This document shows positions 29,871-38,484 of a DNA stretch of 51,228 bases, piece by piece. This DNA is from Shewanella sp. TC10 (GTDB lineage: Bacteria; Pseudomonadota; Gammaproteobacteria; Enterobacterales; Shewanellaceae), in the NCBI RefSeq assembly GCF_009663145.1, contig NZ_VKHR01000038.1:35-51262 (forward strand), given 5' to 3'. Every line of letters starts with the position of its first letter. Within the stretch, counting starts at the first letter, position 1. Made by a program: the position numbers and the translations under genes. The notes beneath the pieces were generated by a model, which was not told the origin of the DNA, searched no databases, and worked only from the letters and a program-made list of their open reading frames with translations.

Positions 29871-29933
29871 TTACCTCAAGATGCTTTGTCATGCACAAGC
29901 TTGGATAACAATGCAAGGCGTAAGCTGAGGTAA
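29871..29933. repeat. 63-nt imperfect inverted repeat in the prfC-yjjV gap
   Basis: TTACCTCA (29871-29878) and TGAGGTAA (29926-29933) form perfect ends. Inside them GCTTTG can pair with CAAGGC (one G-U), with a further TGCA/TGCA pairing. The rest of the 474-bp gap holds the prfC terminator and a doubtful 69-codon frame. The element could be a structured RNA, a small mobile-element remnant or a recombination site; I recognise none of these. Confidence 0.45.
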
Positions 29934-30166
29934 TTGTTATTCACTTTTCAAAGGTTAATATAGGGTGTGCGATAAAATGGGATTAATCTTGGAAAACAAA
30001 AGAAGCTGCGCCCCAAGGTTAGAAGAGCCTTCCCTAAGCAATTATTGTCTAGGTAACAGTAAAGCTCAGATAAATAGAGAGTCAGCTAATCAACACCCTG
30101 ACAATTCAATTAATCTATCATCAGTTAGAAGCCAAGCTGCCGCTCACCTTATTGAAAGGGTAAAAT

Positions 30167-30928
30167 ATGATTGATACTCATGCTCATCTTGATTTAGAAG
30201 ATTTTGATCATGATCGCAGTGCGCTGTTTATGCAAATGCATGAGCTAGGCATTACGAGTGCAATTATTCCTGGTATTAGTGAACATCAATGGCAAAGACA
30301 AATAGCTATAGCAACAGAGTTTAATTGTTATTTCGCGCTAGGGATCCACCCTTGGTATCTTCCTAAGAATATTGAAGACTCTTTAACGTTATTAGAACAA
30401 GCAATCATACAACAACGAGCTAATACAAGTTTTGTAGCGTTAGGTGAGTGTGGTTTAGATAAGTTGAAACCAGATTTTTCTATCCAAAAAGAGTTACTTT
30501 CAGGCCAGTTAAACCTAGCTAACCAGTTTAATCTTCCTGTCATATTACATGCTGTAAAATGTCATCAGGAGTTGTTTGAAATACTGCAGCAACATCCTAA
30601 TCAAAGAGGAGGTGTTATCCATGGCTTTTATGGTGGACCTGAACTAGCACAGCGATACATTAACTTGGGTTATAAGCTTGGTATTGGTGGGTTATTAATG
30701 AACCCAAATGCTAAAAAGTTAAGAAAAACGATCACCGAAATTGATATTGAACATTTCTTAATTGAAACAGATTCTCCTAGCATGACTCCCTACAATGCTA
30801 ACGAAAAACGAAATACACCACTTCATTTACCAAAGTTCGTCTCTGAGATCGCAAATTTACAGAAAAAAACTACTGTTTTTATATTAGAACAGCTGAATAA
30901 AAACGCCTCCCAACTGTTTGAGCTGTAA
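30167..30928 (+). CDS. yjjV: TatD-family metal-dependent hydrolase (YjjV-like)
   Basis: TatD-family proteins are TIM-barrel metal-dependent hydrolases, several with DNase activity. The 253-residue product has the metal motif DTHAHLD at the start, GIHPWYL, GECGLDK with a metal-ligand Glu, LPVILHAVKCHQ, VIHGFYGG and LIETDSPSMTP near the end, all in family order. It is closer to E. coli YjjV than to TatD or YcfH, as judged from the GYKLGIGGLL and VIHGF segments. This fits its place near deoCABD, since yjjV neighbours the deo operon in E. coli. The cellular substrate is unknown. Confidence 0.88.
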   Translation: MIDTHAHLDLEDFDHDRSALFMQMHELGITSAIIPGISEHQWQRQIAIATEFNCYFALGIHPWYLPKNIEDSLTLLEQAIIQQRANTSFVALGECGLDKLKPDFSIQKELLSGQLNLANQFNLPVILHAVKCHQELFEILQQHPNQRGGVIHGFYGGPELAQRYINLGYKLGIGGLLMNPNAKKLRKTITEIDIEHFLIETDSPSMTPYNANEKRNTPLHLPKFVSEIANLQKKTTVFILEQLNKNASQLFEL

Positions 30929-31110
30929 TTCTTTTTTTATAAAACATACTTATTAAATAAAGTTAATGTTGCTTAAGATCCTGAAATTAAACTCTAAAAG
31001 TATGATCTAATCCACGATTTTCATCTGCTCCTCAGTTATAATCACTAACGGAAAATAGGTGAGTTAACAACAAATATACAAATCGTTAACATAATTAAGG
31101 GTGATGATTA

Positions 31111-32373
31111 ATGGATATACTAATGAGTCTAGTAGGTGTGGTTACCATACTAGCAATCGGTTATGCACTATCAAATAATAGAAAAGCAATTAATGTACGT
31201 ACAGTTGGTGGTGCTTTAGCTATCCAAGCGTTCTTTGCTGGCTTTGTTCTATATGTTCCAGTGGGTAAAGACATCTTAAAAGGTGTTTCAGATGCGGTAT
31301 CTAGCGTTATTGGTTACGCACAAAGTGGTATTAACTTCTTATTCGGCGACTTAGCCCAATTCAAAGTTGGTTTCATTTTCGCAGTTAACGTTTTACCGGT
31401 TATCGTATTCTTCTCTTCTCTAATTGCAGTTCTATACTACTTAGGCATTATGCAGTGGATCATCCGTATTATCGGTGGTGGTTTACAAAAAGCATTAGGC
31501 ACAAGCCGTACTGAGTCTATGTCTGCTACAGCTAACATCTTCGTTGGTCAAACAGAAGCGCCTTTAGTTGTACGTCCATTTATTGCGACAATGACTAACT
31601 CTGAATTATTCGCAATCATGGTTGGTGGTCTTGCATCAATCGCGGGTTCAGTATTAGCGGGTTACGCGCAAATGGGCGTACCAATTGAGTACTTAGTTGC
31701 TGCATCATTCATGGCTGCTCCTGGTGGTCTGATGATGGCTAAACTAATGCATCCTGAAACTGAAGAAGCTAAGAACGAAATGTCTGAGCTTCCTGAAGAT
31801 CCTGATAAGCCAGCTAACGTTTTAGACGCTGCTGCAGCAGGTGCTTCATCAGGTATGCACTTAGCACTTAACGTAGGTGCGATGTTAATCGCATTCGTTG
31901 GTCTAATTGCAATGATCAATGGCATCATCGGTGGTGTTACTGGTTGGTTTGGTCTTGAAGGCATTACTTTAGAATTAATTCTAGGTTACATCTTCATGCC
32001 TTTAGCATTCTTAATCGGTGTACCTTGGAACGAAGCACTCGTTGCTGGTTCATTCATCGGTCAAAAGATTGTTGTTAACGAATTCGTAGCATATCTTAAC
32101 TTTGCTCCTTACTTACTTGACGCTTCTGCTGAAGGTTACCAGGTAGTAGCAGAGACTGGCATGATGATGACAGACAGAACCAAAGCGATTATCTCTTTCG
32201 CACTTTGTGGTTTTGCTAACTTATCTTCAATCGCGATTCTATTAGGTGGTTTAGGTGCTATGGCTCCTAACCGTCGTCATGACTTAGCTAGACTAGGTAT
32301 CCGTGCTGTTATCGCCGGTTCACTAGCTAACTTAATGAGCGCAACTCTAGCTGGTTTATTCTTAGCGATTTAA
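31111..32373 (+). CDS. nupC: concentrative nucleoside transporter (NupC/CNT family)
   Basis: CNT proteins import nucleosides across the inner membrane with Na+ or H+. The 420-residue protein matches the Vibrio cholerae CNT of known structure nearly throughout. It has the re-entrant hairpin motif GQTEAPL (146-152) that contacts the base, the second-hairpin VNEFVAY and the C-terminal FANLSSIAIL ribose-contact motif. About eight membrane helices plus hairpins are expected. Its similarity to the Na+-coupled Vibrio protein suggests Na+ coupling. It lies between yjjV and a Tsx-like porin, just upstream of the deo operon, forming a nucleoside uptake and catabolism cluster. TATAAT at 31037-31042 may be its -10 box. 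Confidence 0.94.
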   Translation: MDILMSLVGVVTILAIGYALSNNRKAINVRTVGGALAIQAFFAGFVLYVPVGKDILKGVSDAVSSVIGYAQSGINFLFGDLAQFKVGFIFAVNVLPVIVFFSSLIAVLYYLGIMQWIIRIIGGGLQKALGTSRTESMSATANIFVGQTEAPLVVRPFIATMTNSELFAIMVGGLASIAGSVLAGYAQMGVPIEYLVAASFMAAPGGLMMAKLMHPETEEAKNEMSELPEDPDKPANVLDAAAAGASSGMHLALNVGAMLIAFVGLIAMINGIIGGVTGWFGLEGITLELILGYIFMPLAFLIGVPWNEALVAGSFIGQKIVVNEFVAYLNFAPYLLDASAEGYQVVAETGMMMTDRTKAIISFALCGFANLSSIAILLGGLGAMAPNRRHDLARLGIRAVIAGSLANLMSATLAGLFLAI

Positions 32374-32405
32374 TCCTAAGATAACACTGTCTGAGAGTTG
32401 AAGGA

Positions 32406-32443
32406 GGGTTGTTATTACTGAGGTAATAATGACCCTTTTTTTT
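32406..32443 (+). terminator. Rho-independent terminator after nupC
   Basis: GGGT and TTATTAC pair with GTAATAA and ACCC around a TGAG loop (32406-32434), followed by eight T. The rest of the 363-bp gap to the porin gene carries a CCACC/GGTGG hairpin (32695-32710) in the probable leader and no gene. Confidence 0.88.
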
Positions 32444-32694
32444 AGATTTTTATCGATTGTAATCAAAGTTTAATCTGTTTGCTTAGTTGTCTGGCATGTA
32501 GATTGCTGCTGTCTTTTGGTAGTGGTTTATATTGATTTAGATGAAAAATGCAGTTTATTAGACATAAAAGTTCTAAGTTGTTAGTGAAAAGTAGAGATAT
32601 TGTTCACGTTTTGGGATTAAGTATTCGTATTTTTGCCAATTCTTATTGAGCTTTTATCTAATAGATGTACAATGCGAACGTTTAAAAAAAATCG

Positions 32695-32710
32695 CCACCC
32701 ACGAAGGTGG
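32695..32710 (+). other. small leader hairpin before the Tsx-like porin gene
   Basis: CCACC-CACGAA-GGTGG lies 26 bases before the start codon. Five GC-rich pairs in an AT-rich leader could influence translation or stability; no function is shown. Confidence 0.4.
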
Positions 32711-32736
32711 TAATAAATATATCAATGGGGTTGATA

Positions 32737-33597
32737 ATGAAAAACGTTAAAACTTTAGCTTTAGCTGCAACTACAGTTGCTGCAATGTCTGCACCTGCTA
32801 TGGCTGCTGACAGAACTGATCTTCGTGCTGGTGATTACAGCTGGATGCAGTTCAATGCAATGTACGCAGTAAATGAACTTCCGCGTGATGGTTCTACTGA
32901 TAATGGCCATGATTACTTAGAAATGGAATTTGGTGGTCGCGCTGGTATCGTTGATTTATACGGTTATGTCGATGTGTTTAATATCACAAACCGCGATTAC
33001 GGTGATAAGAATAACGGCGCAAGCAAAATGTTCATGAAGTTTGCTCCTCGTTTCTCTTTAGACGCAATTACAGGTAAAGACTTATCATTTGGCCCTGTTC
33101 AAGAAGTTTACATCTCTACTCTATTTAACTGGGGTGGCGGCGCTATCCGTGGTACTGATGAGTTTGGTAATGAGACAAATGACGTAAACAACGCTTCAGT
33201 TGGTATCGGTGCTGACGTTATGGTTCCATGGTTAGGTAAAACTGGCATGAACTTATACGGCTTTTACGACTTGAACCTAAAAGAGTGGAATGGTTACCAA
33301 TTCTCAGCTAACTGGTTTAAGCCAGTTATGAACTTTGATAATGGTTCTTTTGTATCATTCCAAGGTTACGTAGATTACCAATTCGGTGCTGATGAAAAGT
33401 ACGGTAATGAATTTGTACCACAAACTACTAGTGGTGGTGCTGCATACTTCGGTCTGCACTGGCATTCAGATAACTACGCTGTAGGTTACGGTCTTAAAGC
33501 TTACCAAGACGTTTACTTACTTGAAGATGGCGGCGGAATCGTTGGCCTAGAAACTACAGGTTTCGCACATTACTTCACAGCTACTTACAAGTTCTAA
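32737..33597 (+). CDS. nucleoside-specific outer-membrane channel (Tsx/OmpK family)
   Basis: Tsx-type channels let nucleosides diffuse through the outer membrane. The 286-residue product has a signal peptide (MKNVKTLALAATTVAAMSAPAMA, cut before ADRTD) and a beta-barrel pattern. It shares with Tsx the segment MFMKFAPRFSLDAITGKDLS and the following SFGP, and ends in the outer-membrane type terminal aromatic (YKF). GGGG 6 bases upstream supports the ATG at 32737; an upstream in-frame start at 32707 would bury the signal peptide and is rejected. It pairs with the CNT transporter for uptake and sits before deoC. The name could be tsx or ompK; the family is sure, the symbol is not. Confidence 0.9.
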   Translation: MKNVKTLALAATTVAAMSAPAMAADRTDLRAGDYSWMQFNAMYAVNELPRDGSTDNGHDYLEMEFGGRAGIVDLYGYVDVFNITNRDYGDKNNGASKMFMKFAPRFSLDAITGKDLSFGPVQEVYISTLFNWGGGAIRGTDEFGNETNDVNNASVGIGADVMVPWLGKTGMNLYGFYDLNLKEWNGYQFSANWFKPVMNFDNGSFVSFQGYVDYQFGADEKYGNEFVPQTTSGGAAYFGLHWHSDNYAVGYGLKAYQDVYLLEDGGGIVGLETTGFAHYFTATYKF

Positions 33598-33613
33598 AGT
33601 TAGCTTGTAAGCA

Positions 33614-33646
33614 TTGGAGCCACATAAACGTGGCTCCAAATTTATT
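33614..33646 (+). terminator. probable terminator after the Tsx-like porin
   Basis: Perfect 10-bp arms TTGGAGCCAC/GTGGCTCCAA (33614-33639) with an ATAAAC loop, followed by a modest T-rich stretch. Confidence 0.75.
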
Positions 33647-33736
33647 CTTAAATATCAAAAAAAACCTTAAAATATGTTAGTCTTTACTTAAGTACATAGA
33701 AAAATTTGTTAGAATGTATTTAAATAAATATTAACG

Positions 33737-34040
33737 TCCAAACCGTGGTTTATTTGAACTAATATTTGATGAGTTCGTCATATATGGTTCAACTTAAGAG
33801 TTTGGATTGATTTGCGCGCTAAAAGGGATTTTTCGCGGAATGGATGGGACAATGTCATTGTTTCACCTCTTCCGGTCTTCAAGGATTCAAGTCGTGGTAC
33901 TCGTTATCATATTGAATACTTAGTTCAGTAACTTATGAATTAATTTACTGGCAATGTTCGAAGGCCCGGCCTCACAATTTATCTACTGCCAGCTTTACGC
34001 ATTGCCAAAACAAGATTTTATTAGGTTTTTGTTTCGGAGA
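33737..34040 (+). promoter_or_regulatory. structured leader region of the deo operon
   Basis: The 449 bp before deoC hold several inverted repeats. TCCAAAC (33737-33743) pairs with GTTTGGA (33800-33806), enclosing TTGAAC/GTTCAA and a small ATGA/TCAT hairpin. ACAATG-T-CATTGT (33849-33861) is an operator-like palindrome. TGGCAATG (33949-33956) can pair with CATTGCCA (34000-34007), while the overlapping CTGGCA can instead pair with TGCCAG (33987-33992). Control by DeoR/CytR-type repressors is known in enterics, but I did not recognise their sites here. Confidence 0.4.
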
Positions 34041-34046
34041 GCAAAC

Positions 34047-34820
34047 ATGAGTGATTTAAAAAAAGCAGCACAATTAGGTATCTCTTTAATGGATTTAACA
34101 ACATTAAATGACGATGACACTGATCAAAAAGTGATTGATTTATGCCACAAGGCTAACACAGCTGCTGGCCATACTGCTGCAATCTGTATTTACCCTCGTT
34201 TTATTCCAATCGCTCGTAAAACATTAAATGAGCTGAATTGTGAAGATATCAAAATTGCTACAGTCACTAACTTCCCACACGGTAATGATGATATTGCGAT
34301 TGCAGTATTAGAGACTCGTGCAGCTGTTGCTTATGGCGCTGATGAAGTTGATGTTGTATTCCCTTACCGTTCATTAATGGCTGGAAATGAATCTTTAGGT
34401 TTTGAGCTGGTTAAGGCGTGTAAAGAAGCCTGTGGCGATGACGCAATTCTAAAAGTGATTATCGAATCAGGTGAATTAAAAGATCCTGCGTTAATTCGTA
34501 AAGCGTCTGAATTGTCAATTGATGCAGGTGCTGACTTCATCAAAACATCTACTGGTAAAGTGCCAGTAAATGCAACACTTGAAGCAGCAGAAATTATGCT
34601 GACTGTTATCAGTGAGAAGAATCGCAATGTAGGCTTTAAGCCTGCTGGTGGCGTTCGTGATGCTGCTCAAACTGCTGAGTTCTTAGGTGTTGCTGAGCGT
34701 TTGCTTGGTGCTGATTGGATTAGCCCAGCGAGCTTTAGATTTGGTGCTTCAAGCTTACTAACAAGTTTATTGCACACACTTGAGCTTTCTGATGCTCCTC
34801 AAGGTGCACAGGGCTACTAA
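34047..34820 (+). CDS. deoC: deoxyribose-phosphate aldolase DeoC
   Basis: DeoC splits 2-deoxyribose-5-phosphate into acetaldehyde and glyceraldehyde-3-phosphate, the final step of deoxynucleoside catabolism. The 257-residue TIM barrel has [25 protein letters not shown] and [15 protein letters not shown] with Asp102. The Schiff-base Lys166 is in FIKTSTGK and Lys198 in VGFKPAGG. The ATG at 34047 is chosen because CGGAGA lies 6 bases upstream and the start matches E. coli DeoC; an open frame continuing back to 33954 has no family similarity. It is the first gene of deoC-deoA-deoB-deoD, in E. coli order. Confidence 0.96.
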   Translation: MSDLKKAAQLGISLMDLTTLNDDDTDQKVIDLCHKANTAAGHTAAICIYPRFIPIARKTLNELNCEDIKIATVTNFPHGNDDIAIAVLETRAAVAYGADEVDVVFPYRSLMAGNESLGFELVKACKEACGDDAILKVIIESGELKDPALIRKASELSIDAGADFIKTSTGKVPVNATLEAAEIMLTVISEKNRNVGFKPAGGVRDAAQTAEFLGVAERLLGADWISPASFRFGASSLLTSLLHTLELSDAPQGAQGY

Positions 34821-34899
34821 TAAAGCGTGGCTGATTAAAGATTGCTAAATGATTTAGTATCATCATTAGTTAGTCAAACTTGTTTTAACGGTTTTAATT

Positions 34900-34941
34900 G
34901 ATAGCATCAATCACCTTCGTATTCTTGTGATTGGTGCCATC
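34900..34941 (+). other. intercistronic hairpin between deoC and deoA
   Basis: Fifteen-base arms (34900-34914 and 34927-34941) pair with one A-C mismatch and one U-G wobble around a 12-base loop. No T run follows, so it probably stabilises or marks processing of the operon mRNA. It lies in a 185-bp gap. Confidence 0.65.
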
Positions 34942-35005
34942 TTGTAAAGGCAAAGTGTGTAAGCTGTACTCGATTAGAGTTTCACATGGTGCTGGAGGAA
35001 ATAGT

Positions 35006-36337
35006 ATGTTTCTCGCTCAAGAAATTATTCGTAAAAAACGTAATGGTGAAGCTCTCAGCAAAGCTGAAATACAATTTTTTGTAGATGGTATTACTCAAAA
35101 TACTGTTTCAGAAGGTCAAATTGCCGCTTTCGGTATGGCTGTTTACTTTCAAGATATGAACATGGACGAACGTATTGCCTTAACCACAGGCATGCGCGAT
35201 TCTGGCACGGTATTAAACTGGGATTCATTGTCATTAAATGGCCCTATCATCGATAAGCACAGTACTGGCGGTGTGGGTGATGTAATTAGTTTAATGCTTG
35301 GCCCAATGGCTGCTGCCTGTGGCGGTTATGTGCCGATGATTTCTGGTCGTGGTTTAGGTCACACTGGCGGCACACTAGATAAATTCGATGCAATTCCTGG
35401 TTACCAAACCGAACCATCTAGTGAATTATTCCGTAAAGTCGTTAAAGAAGCGGGTGTTGCCATTATTGGCCAAACAGGTGATCTTGTCCCTGCTGATAAA
35501 CGCTTTTATTCAATTCGAGACAATACCGCTACGGTTGAGTCTATCTCGCTTATTACCGCTTCAATTCTTTCCAAAAAACTCGCTGCAGGGCTTGATGCTT
35601 TAGCGATGGATGTCAAAGTTGGTAGTGGAGCTTTCATGCCGACTTACGAAGCATCAGAAGAACTCGCTCGCAGTATTACTGCGGTAGCGAACGGTGCAGG
35701 TACTAAGACGACTGCCTTATTAACTGACATGAACCAAGTGCTGGCTTCCTGTGCTGGTAATGCAGTGGAAGTGCGTGAAGCGATTAACTTTTTAACGGGT
35801 CAATACCGTAATCCACGTCTTTATGAAGTTACGATGGGTTTATGTGCTGAAATGTTGGTGTTAGGCGGAATTGCCCAAAATGATGCTGAAGCACGTAATA
35901 AGTTAAATACCGTACTCGATAATGGTAAAGCTGCAGAAATCTTTGGACGTATGGTGTCAGGCTTAGGTGGTCCAGCTGATTTTGTTGAGTCATACGACAA
36001 GTATTTACCTCATTCGCAAATCATTCGCCCTGTGTATGCAACCGAACAAGGTTTTGCCCATAGTATGGATACTCGCGAATTAGGTTTAGCCGTTGTCACA
36101 CTTGGTGGTGGACGCAGAAAGCCTGGTGATAAATTAGATTACAGCGTTGGCTTAACAGAGGTTTGTGCGTTAGGTGATCAGATTACACCTGATAAACCTA
36201 TCGCTATGATACATGCACAATCTGAAGCGGCATTTGAAGAAGCTTCAGCGGCGGTACAAAAAGCGATTCACATTAAAGATTCAGCGCCAGAGACAACGCC
36301 TGAAGTTTATCGCTATATCCGCGCTTCAGATTTATAA
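35006..36337 (+). CDS. deoA: thymidine phosphorylase DeoA
   Basis: DeoA phosphorolyses thymidine to thymine and deoxyribose-1-phosphate. The 443-residue protein aligns with E. coli DeoA (440). It has the N-terminal helical domain from [18 protein letters not shown], the phosphate-binding [17 protein letters not shown] motif, [14 protein letters not shown] with the pyrimidine-site residues, [12 protein letters not shown], and the C-terminal [19 protein letters not shown] region. GGAGG 7 bases before the ATG at 35006 fixes the start; the longer frame from 34931 is rejected because it runs through the intercistronic hairpin. deoB follows 12 bp downstream. Confidence 0.96.
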   Translation: MFLAQEIIRKKRNGEALSKAEIQFFVDGITQNTVSEGQIAAFGMAVYFQDMNMDERIALTTGMRDSGTVLNWDSLSLNGPIIDKHSTGGVGDVISLMLGPMAAACGGYVPMISGRGLGHTGGTLDKFDAIPGYQTEPSSELFRKVVKEAGVAIIGQTGDLVPADKRFYSIRDNTATVESISLITASILSKKLAAGLDALAMDVKVGSGAFMPTYEASEELARSITAVANGAGTKTTALLTDMNQVLASCAGNAVEVREAINFLTGQYRNPRLYEVTMGLCAEMLVLGGIAQNDAEARNKLNTVLDNGKAAEIFGRMVSGLGGPADFVESYDKYLPHSQIIRPVYATEQGFAHSMDTRELGLAVVTLGGGRRKPGDKLDYSVGLTEVCALGDQITPDKPIAMIHAQSEAAFEEASAAVQKAIHIKDSAPETTPEVYRYIRASDL

Positions 36338-36349
36338 GGGAGTGAGATT

Positions 36350-37564
36350 ATGAAACGTACATTTATTATGATGTTGGATTCGTTCGGTGTAGGTGCTGCA
36401 ACGGATGCTGATAAATTTGGTGATGTTGGTTCAGATACTTTTGGCCATATTGCTCAAGCATGTGCCGAAGGTAAAGCGGATATTGGTCGTCAAGGACCGC
36501 TAAAATTACCTAACTTGGCTAAGCTTGGTTTAGGCCATGCGGGTTTTGAAAGCACGGGTAAATTTGCTGATGCTTTCGGCGATAATGTAGACGTTATCGG
36601 CGCCTATGGTCATGCTGATGAATTAAGCTCTGGTAAAGATACTCCGAGTGGTCATTGGGAAATGGCGGGTGTACCTGTGCTTTACGAATGGGGCTACTTT
36701 TCTGATTTAACTAACTCATTCCCAAAAGAGTTAACCGATAAAATTCTTGCTCGTGCAGGTTTAACCGAATTTTTAGGTAATTGCCACGCATCAGGTACTG
36801 CAATACTTGAAGAGCTTGGTGAAGAACACATGCGTTCTGGTAAGCCAATTTTCTACACTTCTGCTGATTCGGTATTTCAAATTGCCTGTCATGAAGAAAC
36901 TTTCGGCCTAGAAAACCTTTATCGTTTATGTGAAATCACTCGTGAAGAGTTAGAGCCTTATAACATTGGCCGTGTTATTGCACGTCCTTTTGTGGGCACT
37001 GGTCCTGAGGATTTCGCTAGAACAGGCAACCGTCATGATTATGCGGTATTACCTCCTGCGCCAACGGTATTAGATAAACTTAAAGATGCCGGTGGTGAAG
37101 TAGTGAGTATTGGTAAGATTGCCGATATTTATGCCAACAGCGGTATTACGCAAAAGTTTAAGGCAACTGGGCTTGAAGAGCTATTTGATGCCACGCTTGA
37201 ACAAGTGAAGCGTGCAGGTGATAACACTATCGTGTTCACCAACTTTGTTGATTTTGACTCTCATTATGGCCATCGTCGTGATATCGCGGGTTATGCCAAA
37301 GCGTTAGAGTATTTTGACCAACGTTTGCCTGAGCTATTGGACTTGCTGAATCCTGAAGATTTGATTGTATTTACAGCGGACCATGGTTGTGATCCAAGCT
37401 GGCAGGGTACTGAGCATACTCGTGAGCGAGTGCCCGTGTTGGCATTAGGCGCTGGTTTAGCTGCAGGCTCTTTAGGTCGCCGTAATAGTTTTGCTGATAT
37501 AGGTCAGTCAATTGCGAGTTACTTTGAGCTTGAGCCAATGGAATATGGTGAATCTTTCATTTAA
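36350..37564 (+). CDS. deoB: phosphopentomutase DeoB
   Basis: DeoB interconverts (deoxy)ribose-1-phosphate and -5-phosphate, linking the phosphorylases to DeoC. The 404-residue member of the alkaline-phosphatase superfamily has the first metal site [14 protein letters not shown], the catalytic Thr loop [29 protein letters not shown] and the second metal site [19 protein letters not shown]. It is close in length to E. coli DeoB (407). It follows deoA by 12 bp with GGGAG upstream of its ATG, so the two are cotranscribed. Confidence 0.96.
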   Translation: MKRTFIMMLDSFGVGAATDADKFGDVGSDTFGHIAQACAEGKADIGRQGPLKLPNLAKLGLGHAGFESTGKFADAFGDNVDVIGAYGHADELSSGKDTPSGHWEMAGVPVLYEWGYFSDLTNSFPKELTDKILARAGLTEFLGNCHASGTAILEELGEEHMRSGKPIFYTSADSVFQIACHEETFGLENLYRLCEITREELEPYNIGRVIARPFVGTGPEDFARTGNRHDYAVLPPAPTVLDKLKDAGGEVVSIGKIADIYANSGITQKFKATGLEELFDATLEQVKRAGDNTIVFTNFVDFDSHYGHRRDIAGYAKALEYFDQRLPELLDLLNPEDLIVFTADHGCDPSWQGTEHTRERVPVLALGAGLAAGSLGRRNSFADIGQSIASYFELEPMEYGESFI

Positions 37565-37622
37565 CAATGAACATTACTGTCTTCTAACAATATTATTGTT
37601 AATAAATATAGTAGAATCGGTT

Positions 37623-37653
37623 TGAGTAATTAAGGGGATGACTTAATTACTCA
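37623..37653 (+). other. intercistronic hairpin between deoB and deoD
   Basis: Perfect 12-bp arms TGAGTAATTAAG/CTTAATTACTCA around GGGATGA, followed by only four T. It may be a weak attenuator or a stability element that uncouples deoD from deoCAB. A second palindrome, AACAAT-ATT-ATTGTT, lies at 37586-37600. Confidence 0.65.
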
Positions 37654-37689
37654 TTTTAAAGATTTAAGATAAAAATATAGGGGTTTTTC

Positions 37690-38400
37690 ATGGCTACACC
37701 ACATATTAATGCTGTTGACGGTGCTTTTGGCGAAACAGTTTTATTCCCAGGCGATCCATTACGTGCAAAATACATTGCTGAAACGTTCTTAGAAAACGTT
37801 GAGCTAGTGACTGATGTACGTAACATGTTCGGCTACACTGGTACTTATAAAGGGACTCGCATCTCTGTTATGGGTTCAGGTATGGGTATTCCTTCTTGTT
37901 CAATCTACGCTCACGAACTGATCAAAGATTATGGTGTTAAAAACCTGATCCGTGTTGGTACTTGTGGCGCAATCAGCACAGACGTTAAAGTACGTGACGT
38001 GATCATCGGTATGGGTGCTTGTACTGACTCACAAGCCAACCGTTTACGTTTCAAAGGTCAAGATTTTGCTGCTATCGCAGATTACGGCCTATTGAGTGCT
38101 GTCGTTGATTCAGCTAAAACTCACGGTACTAAGATCCGTGTTGGTAACGTATTCTCTGCTGATTTATTCTACACTCCAGATCCTTCTATGTTTGACACTA
38201 TGGAAAAAATGGGTGTGTTAGGCGTCGAAATGGAAGCTGCTGGCCTTTACGGTGTAGCGCACGAATTAGGTGCTAAAGCATTATGTGTAGTCACTGTTTC
38301 TGACCATATCAGAACGGGTGAAAAAACATCTTCTGACGAGCGTCAAACTACGTTCAATGACATGATTGTTATGACATTAGATGCAGCGATTACTCTTTAA
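37690..38400 (+). CDS. deoD: purine-nucleoside phosphorylase DeoD
   Basis: DeoD phosphorolyses purine (deoxy)nucleosides and is a trimer-of-dimers enzyme in this family. The 236-residue product has [20 protein letters not shown] with the subunit-sharing His5, the phosphate-site segment [12 protein letters not shown], the sugar-site [12 protein letters not shown] and the catalytic Asp in [15 protein letters not shown] 6 bases before the ATG supports the start. It lies 125 bp after deoB, behind a hairpin, and is closed by a strong terminator. Confidence 0.96.
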   Translation: MATPHINAVDGAFGETVLFPGDPLRAKYIAETFLENVELVTDVRNMFGYTGTYKGTRISVMGSGMGIPSCSIYAHELIKDYGVKNLIRVGTCGAISTDVKVRDVIIGMGACTDSQANRLRFKGQDFAAIADYGLLSAVVDSAKTHGTKIRVGNVFSADLFYTPDPSMFDTMEKMGVLGVEMEAAGLYGVAHELGAKALCVVTVSDHIRTGEKTSSDERQTTFNDMIVMTLDAAITL

Positions 38401-38421
38401 TATAGAGTTAATTTGCTAAGT

Positions 38422-38456
38422 AAAAAAAGGGATAACGTCTGCGTTATCCCTTTTTT
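38422..38456. terminator. bidirectional terminator between deoD and smp
   Basis: GGGATAACG-TCTG-CGTTATCCC (38429-38450) flanked by seven A and six T, placed between convergent genes. Confidence 0.93.
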
Positions 38457-38484
38457 ATGTCTGTAATATTAATTAAGCAGTATA

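Noticed and set aside
29871..29933. Integron attC site
   Set aside because: No GTTRRRY-type core and no cassette-like gene or integrase nearby; kept only as an unexplained inverted repeat.
29965..30174. 69-codon frame (GTG start) just before and overlapping yjjV
   Set aside because: No similarity recognised, no good ribosome-binding site at the GTG or the internal ATG, mixed codon use with many rare codons, and no predicted structure; more likely untranslated leader. Overlap with yjjV by 8 bases keeps it barely possible.
31014..31042. Sigma-70 promoter for nupC
   Set aside because: TATAAT at 31037 is a good -10 but the sequence 17 bp upstream (ACGATT) is a poor -35, so it is mentioned under the gene and not listed separately.
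32707..32736. Longer N-terminus for the Tsx-like porin
   Set aside because: It would place ten residues before a standard signal peptide and has no ribosome-binding site advantage over 32737.
33954..34046. Longer N-terminus for deoC
   Set aside because: No family similarity upstream of the ATG at 34047, which has a well-placed CGGAGA; the extension runs through a leader inverted repeat.
34931..35005. Longer N-terminus for deoA
   Set aside because: It overlaps the intercistronic hairpin; the ATG at 35006 has GGAGG at 7 bases and matches E. coli DeoA exactly.
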